16,878 nucleotides of DNA. It comes from Porodaedalea pini (Eukaryota; Basidiomycota; Agaricomycetes; Hymenochaetales; Hymenochaetaceae). The notes under the pieces were generated by a model. It did not search any database. It was given only the letters and a program-made list of their open reading frames with translations, and was not told where the DNA came from. The stretch is taken from the NCBI GenBank assembly GCA_002794775.1, contig NBAY01000185.1, positions 1 through 16,878 on the forward strand, given 5' to 3'. This document shows positions 1-8,716 of the stretch, in pieces. Each line of letters starts with the position of its first letter. The stretch's first letter is position 1. The translations under genes and the position numbers were made by a program.

Positions 1-900
1 GATGCCAGGGTCGATCGTTCTTCTTGGTCGGGGGTAGGATTCTCAGGTTCAGAGTTCCATTCTGTTGGTCCTTCTATTGGTCCTCCTGTTTGAATCAGAG
101 GTTTGTCGAGCCATCTTCTGATGGCTTGTCTGCTCCAATTGAGTGGTGACCCTGGTCTTCAGGGTGACAACAATCCTAGTGACTGGTTTCAATACGGTGT
201 CACTGATTCTCGTGGTCCCAGTGATACTAATCTTCTGACTACTTCTTCAGATCTGGAGCGACTTCATTCCCTTGTTGGACTCCTGTATCCTTCGAGGCCT
301 AGGTTCCCTTCCTCACTTTCAGGTGTTCCCCTGGGTTGTTGTGTCTGTCAATTGTGTGGTGTACTGGCGATGCTGAGGTGAGACCTGTTGCCGGTTATGA
401 AACTTCCTGGGATACAAAATGATATCGGGGTTTCAATGAGATCAGGTAGGATCCTTCTAGGTTTGACTGGTCATCCTCATTCTTGTGTGGGTTCTGGTTT
501 GGCTACTGAGGATTGCTGTTGTTGTTCAGTGTCCTGAGGTGTGTTTTCTGGGTCGGTGGTTCCAGATTGGCAAAAAGGTGATGACAATGCTTCTCTGGGA
601 GCATGTAAGATTCAAGGGGCGGCTGTGGCTGGTGGGCATCCTCTTGGTCTTCCTTGGCCTCGTCCTCTGGGTGGTGGTGGTGGGTTGCTTGGTTCTTCCT
701 GGACCTTTGCCTGTATGCATGTAGAGCACCAAGGAGCTTCAGACATCGACCTGATACTTAGGCAAGGCACCTTGTCCCCCTTGTGGTGGGCTCCAATGTG
801 TAGGGGTGCAGACTCTTCTAATCCGAAGGGCAATCCAGGCTAGCACTCGTGTTCAACCCAAGGGGGACTGTGGTGACTTGGTATACTGAGAGGCACAACC
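1..900. other. Gene-poor, retroelement-like DNA
   Basis: I see no supportable gene here. The plus strand is rich in G and T, as is the plus strand opposite the minus-strand gag at 9000-9900, so this may be the antisense face of another decayed minus-strand retroelement. The short open frames on both strands are interrupted by stops and resemble no domain I know. The only specific signal is a 20-bp block at 776-795, described separately. A purine tract (AAGGGGGA) at about 861-868 followed by TGTGGTGAC could be a polypurine tract and LTR start, but I cannot confirm it. Confidence 0.4.
776..795 (-). other. Primer-binding-site-like block, copy 1
   Basis: Read on the minus strand this 20-mer begins TGGAGCCCACC and is identical to the plus-strand block at 7084-7103. 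A diverged third copy sits at 9946 on the minus strand. All three have a CA dinucleotide a few bases before the TGG, as expected at the 3' end of an LTR followed by a tRNA primer-binding site. The alternative is a conserved short peptide (GAHHKG in one frame). The identity is seen; the primer-binding-site role is inferred. Confidence 0.45.
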
Positions 901-1231
901 TAAGTAGAGCAAGGTTTGAGATATGAAGACTTGGCAATACAGATACGTGCGGGATTCTGATTGGACCAAGACTCGGGAGGGTAGAGTCAGCACTTATGAC
1001 AGCGGCTGAGGGGTTTTGGTGATTGGGTGATGGAGTTATGAGAGTCGGTGTGTACTGTTTTCAGAGTGAGAGTCGGGTGAGTAGTGCATAGAAATGCATG
1101 TAGTAGATTGCTGCTGTATGGAGGTAGAGGGGTACTGTCTATCTCTGTACTTTGTCTCCCTATCTCTATATGCCATTCTGTCTACAAACTACCGCAAATT
1201 TATACTAAACTGAAGCAGAGAAGGCAGTGCA

Positions 1232-1247
1232 AGACTCGGCCGAGTCT
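1232..1247. repeat. 16-bp perfect palindrome
   Basis: The sequence AGACTCGGCCGAGTCT is its own reverse complement over 16 bases and combines two head-to-head copies of the local GACTCGG motif. A symmetric site of this kind could bind a dimeric regulator. No adjacent gene makes the target obvious. Confidence 0.8.
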
Positions 1248-1272
1248 GTGTGAATGGATGTGAAGGTGAGTC

Positions 1273-1308
1273 GATGATCGGCCTGCGCACATCATGCAGC
1301 CGATCATC
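1273..1308. repeat. Hairpin-forming inverted repeat, 10-bp stem
   Basis: GATGATCGGC at 1273-1282 pairs perfectly with GCCGATCATC at 1299-1308 across a 16-base loop. It lies 26 bases after the 16-bp palindrome. There is no T-run after it, so it is not a bacterial-style terminator, and its function is unknown. Confidence 0.7.
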
Positions 1309-1499
1309 ACAGAGTGATGTTATAGTGCCCAACCTGCTCTCTTGTCTCCCACCACTGCACAACCATATCCCACATCCTTGTCCTACTCACCTAATTCCTT
1401 CCACCTGTGCCCATGAGAGTCGGTCGTCCATGTGCTGATCGAGTTTGTATGTCATCCGTCCGTCCGATTGTGTCCATACCAAGAATTGTAATAAAGAGT

Positions 1500-1543
1500 C
1501 GGCCGCCAATTATGAATGAATAAATGGTAATGTTTGGCGGCCG
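1500..1543. repeat. CGGCCGCCAA inverted repeat
   Basis: CGGCCGCCAA at 1500-1509 is the exact reverse complement of TTGGCGGCCG at 1534-1543, leaving a 24-base loop. The extended form TTGGCGGCCGGT (1534-1545) recurs exactly at 3684-3695, upstream of the minus-strand ORF that starts at 3520. Confidence 0.65.
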
Positions 1544-1725
1544 GTAAAGGGAGTCAAAGGAGTAGTGTAAATGAAGGGAGTAAGACTCGGCCGGCGCATA
1601 GGCGATGGTTAATTGCTACATCTCCTGGGGGGCCAGAAAAAAAGTGTTTGCAGTGTACATGAGAAGTGGTTGAATTGGAAATTAAAGAATGTGTAATGGG
1701 CGAGGTTCAGTGCATTCTGTGGTTT

Positions 1726-2277
1726 TTAATGGTGCAAAGAAGAAGAGGAAGAGGTTGACGGTTCACTGATCAATGCCGAGATAGCACCCTGGAGTTTCGT
1801 GATGTGCACTATCTGCTGCGTGACCATGTCACGGAGGTTCTCGAGTTGGACTGACAGGGCTGGGTGGTGTATGCTCATCTGGAGGTCCGGGTGCCATGGG
1901 ATAATCGCGATACGGATGAGGTCGTGTGTCACTGCTGAATGTAGACGCTGATTGACTGGGAGTTCCAGGCCTTGATTGACGACGTATTTGGTGTGGTTAT
2001 TGATCAAGGTCGGTCGGGGTCGGTACTGGACATCGATCGCCATGTACAGACACAGGAAGAACTCGTGCACCTTCATGCCAGGCTCGGCAATCGAGCGCCA
2101 GAAGCGCTGGTGAGATCCGGAGTGGCGTAGGACGTCCTCGAGAGTGGCCTGACGTGAGTGATGGCATGCGACAGCGAGAGTGAATGATATTGACCAATTG
2201 TGAACCCCACGTATGTTGTCCAGGCACAGGATTCGGTTGTCATAGAAAGACTCGGTGCTGGTCCGGTCTGAGTGCAT
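1726..2277 (-). CDS. Uncharacterised 183-aa protein
   Basis: This single uninterrupted minus-strand ORF starts at an ATG (2277-2275). I do not recognise the protein. It has an N-terminal half with conserved-looking Trp, His and Cys residues, no convincing signal peptide or membrane helix, a region near residues 135-165 with spaced hydrophobics that could be an amphipathic helix, and a low-complexity Ser-rich C-terminus ending in His-His. It lies 286 bp downstream of the other minus-strand ORF (2564-3520), so the two may form a cassette, but separate promoters are more likely in a fungus. A TTTGGCGG box lies 150 bp upstream of the start (2427-2434). It could instead be one exon of a longer gene; no homology is claimed. 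Confidence 0.5.
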   Translation of the reverse strand: MHSDRTSTESFYDNRILCLDNIRGVHNWSISFTLAVACHHSRQATLEDVLRHSGSHQRFWRSIAEPGMKVHEFFLCLYMAIDVQYRPRPTLINNHTKYVVNQGLELPVNQRLHSAVTHDLIRIAIIPWHPDLQMSIHHPALSVQLENLRDMVTQQIVHITKLQGAISALISEPSTSSSSSLHH

Positions 2278-2426
2278 GGTCGGTGAAGGGTAGGTGTTGA
2301 AAAAAAAGTGGATTATTTGAAGAGGGGGATATTGTAGAGCGAATGATTCTGAATGAACAAAAAGGAGGGGGTATTTTATAGAGACTCGGGGTTATTAGTT
2401 AGTGCAATGTTCGGTGTAAAAAAAAA

Positions 2427-2434
2427 TTTGGCGG
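2427..2434 (+). promoter_or_regulatory. TTTGGCGG box upstream of the 183-aa ORF
   Basis: The octamer TTTGGCGG sits 150 bp before the ATG of the minus-strand ORF 1726-2277, just after a run of A. A TTGGCGG core with a longer flank occurs at 3684, 164 bp before the ATG of the other minus-strand ORF, in the same orientation. The similar distance suggests a shared upstream element, but two occurrences are weak evidence. Confidence 0.3.
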
Positions 2435-2563
2435 AGAGAAAGTAAAATTAGAGAGGGTCGGTGTTTGTTGTCATACAAAAACGGGGTTCTTTGTTATTAA
2501 GAGAAATGGAGGGGTACTCTATTTTGCCTAATGTAACACGAGGCGATTGAGTCAGGGGGGGTT

Positions 2564-3520
2564 TCAAGAGAAATGTGCCGGGTGTTCGGCTTTAGCCTGC
2601 CTGTCCGTCATAGCTGATCCTTCCTGTGCGATCCTTCCATACTCGGCTGCGAATGTCGCATTGAAGTCGTTCCACGACGCGATCAAGTTCATGTGCTTGC
2701 CCAGGTTGATTGGTACAATGTGGTGCTCGTTGAGTTGACCGACTAACTGTGAGAGTAGTTTGTAGGCTTTGATGGCTTGTTCCCAAGCGGTTTCAGCGAG
2801 GCAAGCCATCGAGATTGCTGTTTCCTGAAGGGCCGACTGTTGTGCTTCGCGTGCTGTACACTCCTGCTTGGCGTCTTTGAGCATCGCTGCAAAGTCGGCA
2901 TGCTCGGCTTCTGCAGAAATCAGCGATTCCCAGGCTTCGTACAGTTGGCTGAGGTATGCCGGCTGGACATAGGACACCGTTGCTGCCACGTTGAACTGAG
3001 AGAGGGTCAGGGCTGATTCGTAGGAGGTTGCCTTCCTGCTCGCGATCCGTCTGAACACCGTGCGGTATACTTCTTCGTACGCGAGTTGCATGAGCCCCTT
3101 GCAATCAGGGCTAGCTATGGCAACTGCGGTACAGAATTGAGACCACGAACCTCCGGCGAGTGTGGGTGACTGCAAGAGTCGCTCTTGTATTTCAGGTGTG
3201 CAGAATGTGTAGGCCACGTATATCAGAGTCAGGTCTGTAGGCATGAGCTTGTCGAATGCAAACAGTAATTCCGCCGCGAACTTGGCGAATGGGATTGTTG
3301 CAGGGTCGTATACGACTATCTGTGAGACACCCATTGGGCGAGGGTTGGCCAGTGCGAGGTCGCCAGGAGTTGGGTTGGGCATACAGCATGCCATGCCCTT
3401 GAGGACGATCACGTGGGGAGGGGTAATGTCGGTACTTTCCATTGTGGGCAGGGTCAGATGTTGTTTCTTTTTCTTTTTGTCGCTTTCAGTAATGGCATGT
3501 CTTTTTAAGGACAGTTGCAT
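2564..3520 (-). CDS. Uncharacterised 318-aa protein, helical C-terminal half
   Basis: This is one of the longest uninterrupted ORFs in the window, with an ATG at 3520 and a second in-frame ATG at residue 27 (3442). The first 26 residues include a run of five Lys and may be a nuclear signal or simply untranslated leader. I do not recognise a family. Residues 27-90 are Pro-rich and hydrophobic, the middle contains aromatic and Leu-rich segments suggesting a globular helical domain, and residues about 200-290 are rich in Ala, Glu, Gln and Lys with a coiled-coil character. No catalytic motif, zinc-binding cluster or membrane segment is evident. It is flanked by repeat-rich DNA and may belong to a multicopy basidiomycete family. 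An intron cannot be excluded. Confidence 0.6.
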   Translation of the reverse strand: MQLSLKRHAITESDKKKKKQHLTLPTMESTDITPPHVIVLKGMACCMPNPTPGDLALANPRPMGVSQIVVYDPATIPFAKFAAELLFAFDKLMPTDLTLIYVAYTFCTPEIQERLLQSPTLAGGSWSQFCTAVAIASPDCKGLMQLAYEEVYRTVFRRIASRKATSYESALTLSQFNVAATVSYVQPAYLSQLYEAWESLISAEAEHADFAAMLKDAKQECTAREAQQSALQETAISMACLAETAWEQAIKAYKLLSQLVGQLNEHHIVPINLGKHMNLIASWNDFNATFAAEYGRIAQEGSAMTDRQAKAEHPAHFS

Positions 3521-4273
3521 CGCCAGAGTCGTTTGTGTGTCTATCGGGAGGACCTCTCTGTATTGGTCATGCTGTCAGTCAGCAGAGTTTGCATTTGTTG
3601 CGTGTTTCGGGCGATTCGTTCGCGTGCTTTAATTGGTCCTTTGGAGGGTGATTCGTGATAGCGATAGTATCATTTTCTCATGGTTGGCGGCCGGTTGATC
3701 AGCAGATTTGCGTGTCTTTTAGTCCAACATTTCATATTTTGTGTGTTTGGTATCGGTCCGTGTCTCTGTATTGCCGGTTGTGATTTTTGTTTGGTGGTCC
3801 TGGCTTGGCGTAGTCATTTTCTTTGATGTTTGCTTTCCATTGAGTATCTGTGTGTTCTATGGCTCATGGTTCCTTTTTGGTAGGAGCGGGTTTGTAGTTA
3901 GACGCTGGTGTTCGGTGTGTGCCTGTGTTCGTTGTAAATGATCGGCGGGTTCTTGCTGTATTTGGTGTGGCCTGGATCCACGTGTGATTGACTTTTGAGG
4001 TGTGTGATCGTCGAGAACCGTTTTGGGCACTTCAGTTTTCTTGAAATGGCCGGGTTCCATGTTGTGCTTCTTGAGTGCGATCACGGCGCTTGTTCCGGTC
4101 CGGTAGCGTGGGGGTGTGATTGTTGTTGGTAGAGATCGTCGTAATTTTCAAAACATGTCGCCCTCCACTTTTTACTACCACCTCCTCTGTCTCGCCTTAC
4201 CCTTTTGACAGACAATACTACGACTCCTGAGCCCATCCCGTGGCCCTCCGCATCTCCCAAAGATGGGGATTGA
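3521..4273. other. Intergenic T/G-rich region
   Basis: No gene is supported here. It should hold the promoter of the minus-strand ORF ending its 5' side at 3520, including TTGGCGGCCGGT at 3684-3695, and the promoter of the plus-strand gene that begins near 4316. A pyrimidine-rich stretch at about 4168-4210 precedes that gene and ends in a possible intron acceptor (TTGACAG). Short open frames on both strands here are not convincing. Confidence 0.4.
3684..3695 (+). promoter_or_regulatory. TTGGCGGCCGGT element, second copy
   Basis: This 12-mer is identical to 1534-1545 and lies 164 bp upstream of the ATG at 3520. See also the related box at 2427. A regulatory role is inferred only from repetition and position. 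Confidence 0.3.
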
Positions 4274-4315
4274 TTTTCGACACCACCACAGTGGAAGCTG
4301 GGGCCCGACAATCAC

Positions 4316-5912
4316 ATGCCAGTGACCCCGGCCCTTTTGCAGGAGCCTGACGACAGCAACCAAGACATGGGAGGTGCGCTCGTCGGCGTGGATCTCCTGT
4401 GTCCATTGCAGCTGCTGTCGTCCTCATTGGGTGTAGAAGCGGGCAAAGAGGGGGAAACTGCTGGGGAAGTTCGTGTCCCCCCTGCTGAGTCTGTTCTGCT
4501 GAGTCTTGTCCAGCATGATCCATTCTCATCATGTATGGAAGACTTCAACTTGGCGTTGGATGATCTCGAGAAGTCAAGCGAGGAGGGTTGTGAGGTGGTG
4601 ATGGCGTATGTGTGGGCTACCTGGGTGCACCGCTTTGTTTTTGTTTTCTTGTTTTTGCTTCTGATACACTTTTTCTAGCACTCCCTTTCTACCGCCTGGG
4701 ATGGCGTTTCCGAGTGCGCAAAAGCCACCCACCCTTCTTTTACCACGATGGACGTCCTTCTGGACATGTTCCAGACTGAGTTCGAGGAAGCGGTGGAGAA
4801 CGCGACTGAGGAGACGCTGCCCAAGTGTCTCCAGTCCCTTATTGCTGAGGAGGAGGAGAAGGTGGCCGAGCGTAAGCATAAACACGAGCTCATCACTGCC
4901 GAGCATGCACGCACTGCTGCTGAGGCCAAGGAGAGGGTAGAGTGTTGGGCACGTGAGGACGCCAAGCATGCCAGGCAGGCTGCGCAAGAGGCACGAGAGT
5001 GGGTCGAGCGTAGGGCACTCCTGGAGGCCAAACAGGCTTGGGAACAAGAGGAGTGCACGGCAAAACTGAGGGGCGTGCACGAGTCGCTATGTGCGCTGTA
5101 TCCTGCTGCGACCGATGAGGAGCTCCAGGGATGGCTCTATCGAATGGTTGGCCCTCCTCTGCCGATTTCGTCTGCTGTGAGTAAATAACATTTATTTTAT
5201 TTATTTATTTATTTTTATTTTTATTGCTTGTGTTGTACCTGCTGATTTGTCGTAGATACCGAGCCCTTCTGCTCCTACTCAGTCGGTCCCACCTTCGCCT
5301 CGTTGTGGATCGCGTACACGTCAGCCTTGCCCTTGTCCTGTCCTTGCACATTTCAGGTGCAGAAAGCGGGGAAGTTGTCTCTCCCGTGTCTTTGCCTCGA
5401 GCTGGTTCAGATGCAAGTGCTGTGTCTCGTCGAGGTCCTGGTGGGCCTGCTGCACCCCCTTACAGGACCTCCACCTCTCCTTTCCTGGCTGCGCCAGCTG
5501 GGATTGTAAAAGTCGATCCTTCGACAGTCAGCGGAAGCACCTCATCCATGAAGGTACCGCATGAGGTGATGAAGGTGAGTACTCCTTTCTGTACCGATCC
5601 TGATCTTCATGGTTGACTGTTCCCCATGCAGCTTGGTGGTTTGCACATGCATTCTGAGGTGGTGGCGGCCAACATTCCTCCTACGAAGCCTGGGACGAAG
5701 CAAAAGCTGGTTTTGGTTGAATCCAGCGGCGACGAAGGCCCTTCCCGTCCTGGACTGTCCAAGGTTCCACGTGCTGCAGGTGCGTCTTCTGCAAGAGACA
5801 CGAAGCCTAAAGAGGCCGTCTCTGATGGCCTGGACCCAGATTTGCTCGGAGGTGGGGTACACCTAGGGTGGACTGTTCAGTTTGCCCTCACCTGCGACAC
5901 TTGCATTGTTGC
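4316..5912 (+). CDS. Multi-exon coiled-coil protein, 3' end cut by a repeat
   Basis: Exons I can support are about 4316-4605 (ATG at 4316; its 3' end is unresolved), a frame open from 4679 with an internal ATG at 4748 to 5176, then 5256-5313, 5357-5574 and 5632 onward. The introns 5177-5255 (GTGAGT...CGTAG, branch CTGAT) and 5575-5631 (GTGAGT...GCAG) are convincing and join in frame; the 43-nt one at 5314-5356 is tentative. The exon at 4748-5176 encodes about 100 residues of Glu/Ala/Lys/Arg-rich coiled coil. Later exons are Ser/Pro-rich, with a basic-acidic stretch (KQKLVLVESSGDE), and end just after a Cys-x-x-Cys pair that may begin a zinc cluster. That exon runs straight into the LTR-like repeat at 5913, so the normal C-terminus is missing. 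I do not know a function; I have an impression of similar multicopy genes in mushroom-forming fungi. Confidence 0.55.
5190..5225. repeat. TTTA/TTTTTA microsatellite inside an intron
   Basis: This is a run of TTTA units with some TTTTTA, lying wholly inside the predicted intron 5177-5255 of the coiled-coil gene. The repeat keeps the splice donor, the CTGAT branch site and the acceptor outside it. Confidence 0.85.
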
Positions 5913-6547
5913 TGTAACACCAACCAGTTCGTTGGGCACGGAATGAGTGGAATGCACGCGATGTACATCACAAAGTCAAAGAGCCTCGACTCGGCAATCG
6001 AGCGAAGCGGTACACCTGGATCGGCAGTGATTACCCGAACACGGAATGCACGCAATGACCGGATTGCACGCATCAGCTACTCGGACCAACCCCGGTGCAC
6101 TTATCTGTGCGCATGTCCACTTGACCCTGCCAAAGGTTCGTTCATTTGCCTTTGTCTAACGAACATGTGCCAGCTTGGCATTGGTCGTTCTGGCTCCGTA
6201 CAAAGGATCCCAAAGCTCACCGATGCTACGCCAAGTTAACACGTGCCGTCCCCACCTTTCAGTAGCTCGGATCATGGAGCCGCTCAAAGGAACACTCAGG
6301 AGGCTCAGTGGTAGGACAATAGAGGACTCATCTTATTTTATTTCACCTTTCATGTTTACGCAGGACACTTGTTTAGTATTTATAGAGCGCTGAATGTTGT
6401 AGATAGAACAGCAATTCCACCCCCGAGTTTCGACGCCTAACTTTGTGTGCTATCTCTCAGGACAGTCTCTAGGTACACCTCAGTGCCTTAGTGACACGAA
6501 TTGCTCACCTCGTCTTTGTTTTATTTGTGTTGCGCTCATTGCGCTTG
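5913..6547 (+). mobile_element. LTR-like repeat, left copy
   Basis: It begins TGTAACACC, a typical LTR 5' terminus, and contains a TATA-like TATTTATAGAGCGC at about 6377-6390, where an LTR promoter would be. The whole 635 bp aligns with the reverse complement of 7698-8716 once the MITE there is removed. About thirty differences are transitions and only about four are transversions. Homology ends near 6547. If a full LTR, it may extend to just before the primer-binding-like block at 7084, making it about 1.17 kb. It cuts the preceding coiled-coil gene. An alternative is one arm of a long-TIR DNA transposon such as Ginger, which also starts TGTNA, but no target duplication is visible. Confidence 0.7.
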
Positions 6548-7083
6548 TTCCGTCCGTCCCTTCCTTCGACTTGCATCGCCTCGTTTTCATTACCTCGACC
6601 TCGCCATCGTATTGTCTCTTGTCTCCTGGTTTACTCCACTCCTCGACCTCGCTCCCCTCTCATCTCTTATCTTCTGATTTAAGTTCCATATCTCACCCCG
6701 CTCTCTGGTATTCCAGACGATGTCCTGCTGAGCACAGGGACCAGCCGTCCATTCTGAGGACAATCCCGCTCCAAGAAGTCACACTAGTATCAGTGCATCT
6801 CCGCATCTTCTGACACAGCCACCAATGATCCCCCACACATCTCGAGCGCTCCGCCGGCGCTACGCTTTGAACGCTTCCTCCTAGTACACTTTGAACGCTT
6901 CCTCGCTAGTACGCTTCGCTGATTCCGCTGCCCCTGACACACTGGAACACACGCAACTCAAATCCTTCAATCCAGAACCCATGGAACTCGACCGGAACGA
7001 GGGTATTGACCCACTAGACACGTCTCCCTCGAACTCAATCATCTGGTTCCTTTTACTAACAACCGGAACTCAGTATTATCAAG
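6548..7083 (+). other. Single-copy DNA between the arm and the leader block
   Basis: This stretch follows the end of the arm homology and precedes the TGG primer-like block. It is pyrimidine-rich at 6550-6720. It has a local direct repeat (TTTGAACGCTTCCTC at 6866-6880 and again at 6890-6904) but no coherent gene. It may be the rest of the LTR (R-U5) or leader DNA. CA occurs at 7079, shortly before the TGG, as at an LTR end. Confidence 0.4.
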
Positions 7084-7103
7084 TGGAGCCCACCACAAGG
7101 GGG
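7084..7103 (+). other. Primer-binding-site-like block, copy 2
   Basis: This is the same 20-mer as 776-795, here on the plus strand, starting TGGAGCCCACC. It lies immediately before an acidic open frame (7112-7438) that looks like a gag leader. See copy 1 for the argument; the tRNA match is not tested. Confidence 0.5.
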
Positions 7104-7111
7104 TTTCAATC

Positions 7112-7438
7112 GTGTCATGTTCAGGTCGCCCACCAAATAAGTGGATTCTAGCCAGGCTGGAACGTGAAGCCAAAGAAGCACAGATTCAATCAACAGACTC
7201 AGGTGAAGAAGAAACCGTTGACCGCATCTTATCATCCGATCCACACAGGTCAGAGGATCTCGACGATCACTCCCCTTCACCTCCATCTTCAGCAGTCCAA
7301 GCCTCGGTATCAGAAGACTCATCAAACTTCCCGTCATCGTTCCCATCTACAATCTTGTCCCCATTTTTGTTTCTCGGTTTGAATCTACCTCCGACATCAG
7401 CAGAACCATCAGCCCTGCAGTCCACCTCAGAATCCTGA
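7112..7438 (+). pseudogene. Acidic Ser-rich frame, probable gag leader fragment
   Basis: This plus-strand open frame of about 108 codons follows the primer-binding-like block and stays open upstream through it. Residues about 10-70 are rich in Glu, Asp, Ser and Pro (for example REAKEAQIQ, SGEEETVD, SEDLDDHSPS). The acidic Ser-rich character resembles the N-terminal stretch of the minus-strand gag at 8717-9922. No gag core, protease or reverse transcriptase follows before the right LTR-like arm at 7698, so this is at best a truncated internal region. It could also be non-coding leader DNA. Confidence 0.35.
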
Positions 7439-7697
7439 TCCCCGACTGATTCCCAGCAGTCCACCTCGCCGCCAGGAAGCCCTACTCTTTGTCTATCACA
7501 TCTACAGTTTCCCTCATCCAGTTCCGCTGCGGTATTCTCTTCCCCAGTCGTTCCATCCATTCTGTCCATTCCACTAGCAGCACCTTTAGCATCCGGAACT
7601 CTTACCACTTGCCAACGACTTACCTCATTGTTAACTCCTCAGATCCTATGCTCGTCCCTTCACACTATCTATCAGCCACCAATGGCAACAAAAGCAC

Positions 7698-8716
7698 CGA
7701 GCGCAACGAGCGCAACGCGAATAAAATGAAGATGAGGTAAGCTATTCGAGTCACTAAGGCACGGAGGCGTACCTAGAGACTGTCCTGAGAGATAGCACAC
7801 AAAGTTAGGCGTCAAAACTCGGGGGTGGAATTGCTGTTCTATCTACAACATTCAGCACTCTATAAATACTAAACAAGTGTCCTGCGTAAACATGAAAGGT
7901 GAAATAAAATAAGACGAGTCCTCTATTGTCCTACCACTGAGCCTCCTGAGTGTTCCTTTGAGCAGCTCCACGATCTGAACTACTGAAAGGCGGGGACGGC
8001 ACGTGTTGACTTGGTGTAGCATCGGTGAGCTTTGGGATCCTTTGTATGGAGCCGGAACGACCAATGCCGGGCTGCCGCATGTTCGTTAGACAAAGGCAAA
8101 TGAACGAACCTTTGGCAGGCACGGCAGGAAAATCTGGGGTTTTCCGTGAGGGAGGAGTATATCATGGAGTGTTTAGTGGGGCTCATATAATTTCGGCCGG
8201 AAAAGCTGTATATGGACAATGAAACTAATTATAGTCATAAGCGAGAGGATGGAGTGTGAAAAGATTTGGAACCTAAGTGCACATGACACAATAAGATCAT
8301 GTGACTACTATTTATGGAAATTAAAATTCACGTGTTATTAGGTTCCAAATCTTTTCACACTCCATCCTCTTGACTTATGACTATAATTAGTTTCATTGTC
8401 CATATACAGCTTTTCCGGCCGAAAATTATATGAGCCCCACTAAACACTCCAGGATATACTCCTCCCTCACGGAAAACCCCAGATTTTCCTGGCCGTGAGG
8501 GTCGAGTGGACACACGCGCACAGATAAGTGCACCGGGGTTGGTCTGAGTAGCTGATGCTGTGCAATCCGGTCATTGCGTGCATTCCGTGTTCAGGTAATC
8601 ACTGCCGATCCAGGTGTACCGCTTCGCTCGATTGCCGAGTCGAGGCTCTTTGACTTTGTGATGTACATCGCGTGCATTCTGCTCGTTCCGTGCCCAACGA
8701 ACTGGTTGGTGTTACA
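7698..8716 (-). mobile_element. LTR-like repeat, right inverted copy with MITE inside
   Basis: Read on the minus strand it starts TGTAACACC at 8716 and matches 5913-6547 to about 7698. Removing 8120-8497 plus one AGG leaves about 638 bp, against 635 bp in the left copy. The same TATTTATAGAG box is present, with CGC changed to TGC. The copy abuts the gag remnant directly at 8717, which shows it joined or inserted into that gag. No target duplication is shared by the outer flanks at 5912 and 8717, so the pair may be two insertions brought together by recombination or inversion. Confidence 0.7.
8117..8500. mobile_element. 378-bp MITE with 3-bp AGG target duplication
   Basis: The element spans 8120-8497 and is almost wholly a foldback: arms 8120-8276 and 8338-8497 pair nearly perfectly around a loop of about 60 bp. 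The ends are CACGG...CCGTG; the left end lacks one C relative to the right (CACGGCAGG versus CACGGCCAGG). AGG flanks it at 8117-8119 and 8498-8500. The homologous, unoccupied site in the left repeat (CTTTGGCAGGGTC on the reverse strand, near 6130-6140) has AGG once. This defines both boundaries and the 3-bp duplication. CAC-starting ends with a 3-bp duplication fit the CACTA/CMC group best, but with no transposase the family is an inference. It has no coding capacity. Confidence 0.9.

Larger units (their letters stand above)
970..2389 (+). repeat. Dispersed GA(C/G)TCGG motif cluster
   Basis: The 7-mer GACTCGG occurs at 970, 1233, 1584, 2249 and 2383, and GAGTCGG at 1042, 1070, 1417 and 1497, all on the plus strand. 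Chance would give fewer than one in this span. Several are extended by CCG or CCGCC. The copies are interspersed, not tandem, and surround the minus-strand ORF at 1726-2277. Their role is unknown: they could be binding sites for a regulator such as a zinc-cluster protein, or relics of a repeat family. Confidence 0.6.

Noticed and set aside
612..833. Minus-strand frame with CSTCIQAK, suggestive of a retroelement integrase zinc finger
   Set aside because: The spacing of His and Cys does not match the HHCC integrase pattern, the start is weak and the rest is Pro/Arg low complexity.
4701..4940. Arg/Leu-rich frame overlapping the coiled-coil exon
   Set aside because: It is the plus-one shadow of the charged coiled-coil frame, which alone connects through good introns to later exons.
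8221..8400. Possible hairpin RNA gene inside the MITE
   Set aside because: The long stem is fully explained by the terminal inverted repeats of the element; small-RNA data would be needed to claim more.
5913..8716. Ginger-type DNA transposon with TGTNA ends
   Set aside because: No 4-5 bp target duplication and no integrase-like transposase; a TATA-bearing LTR origin for the arms fits better.
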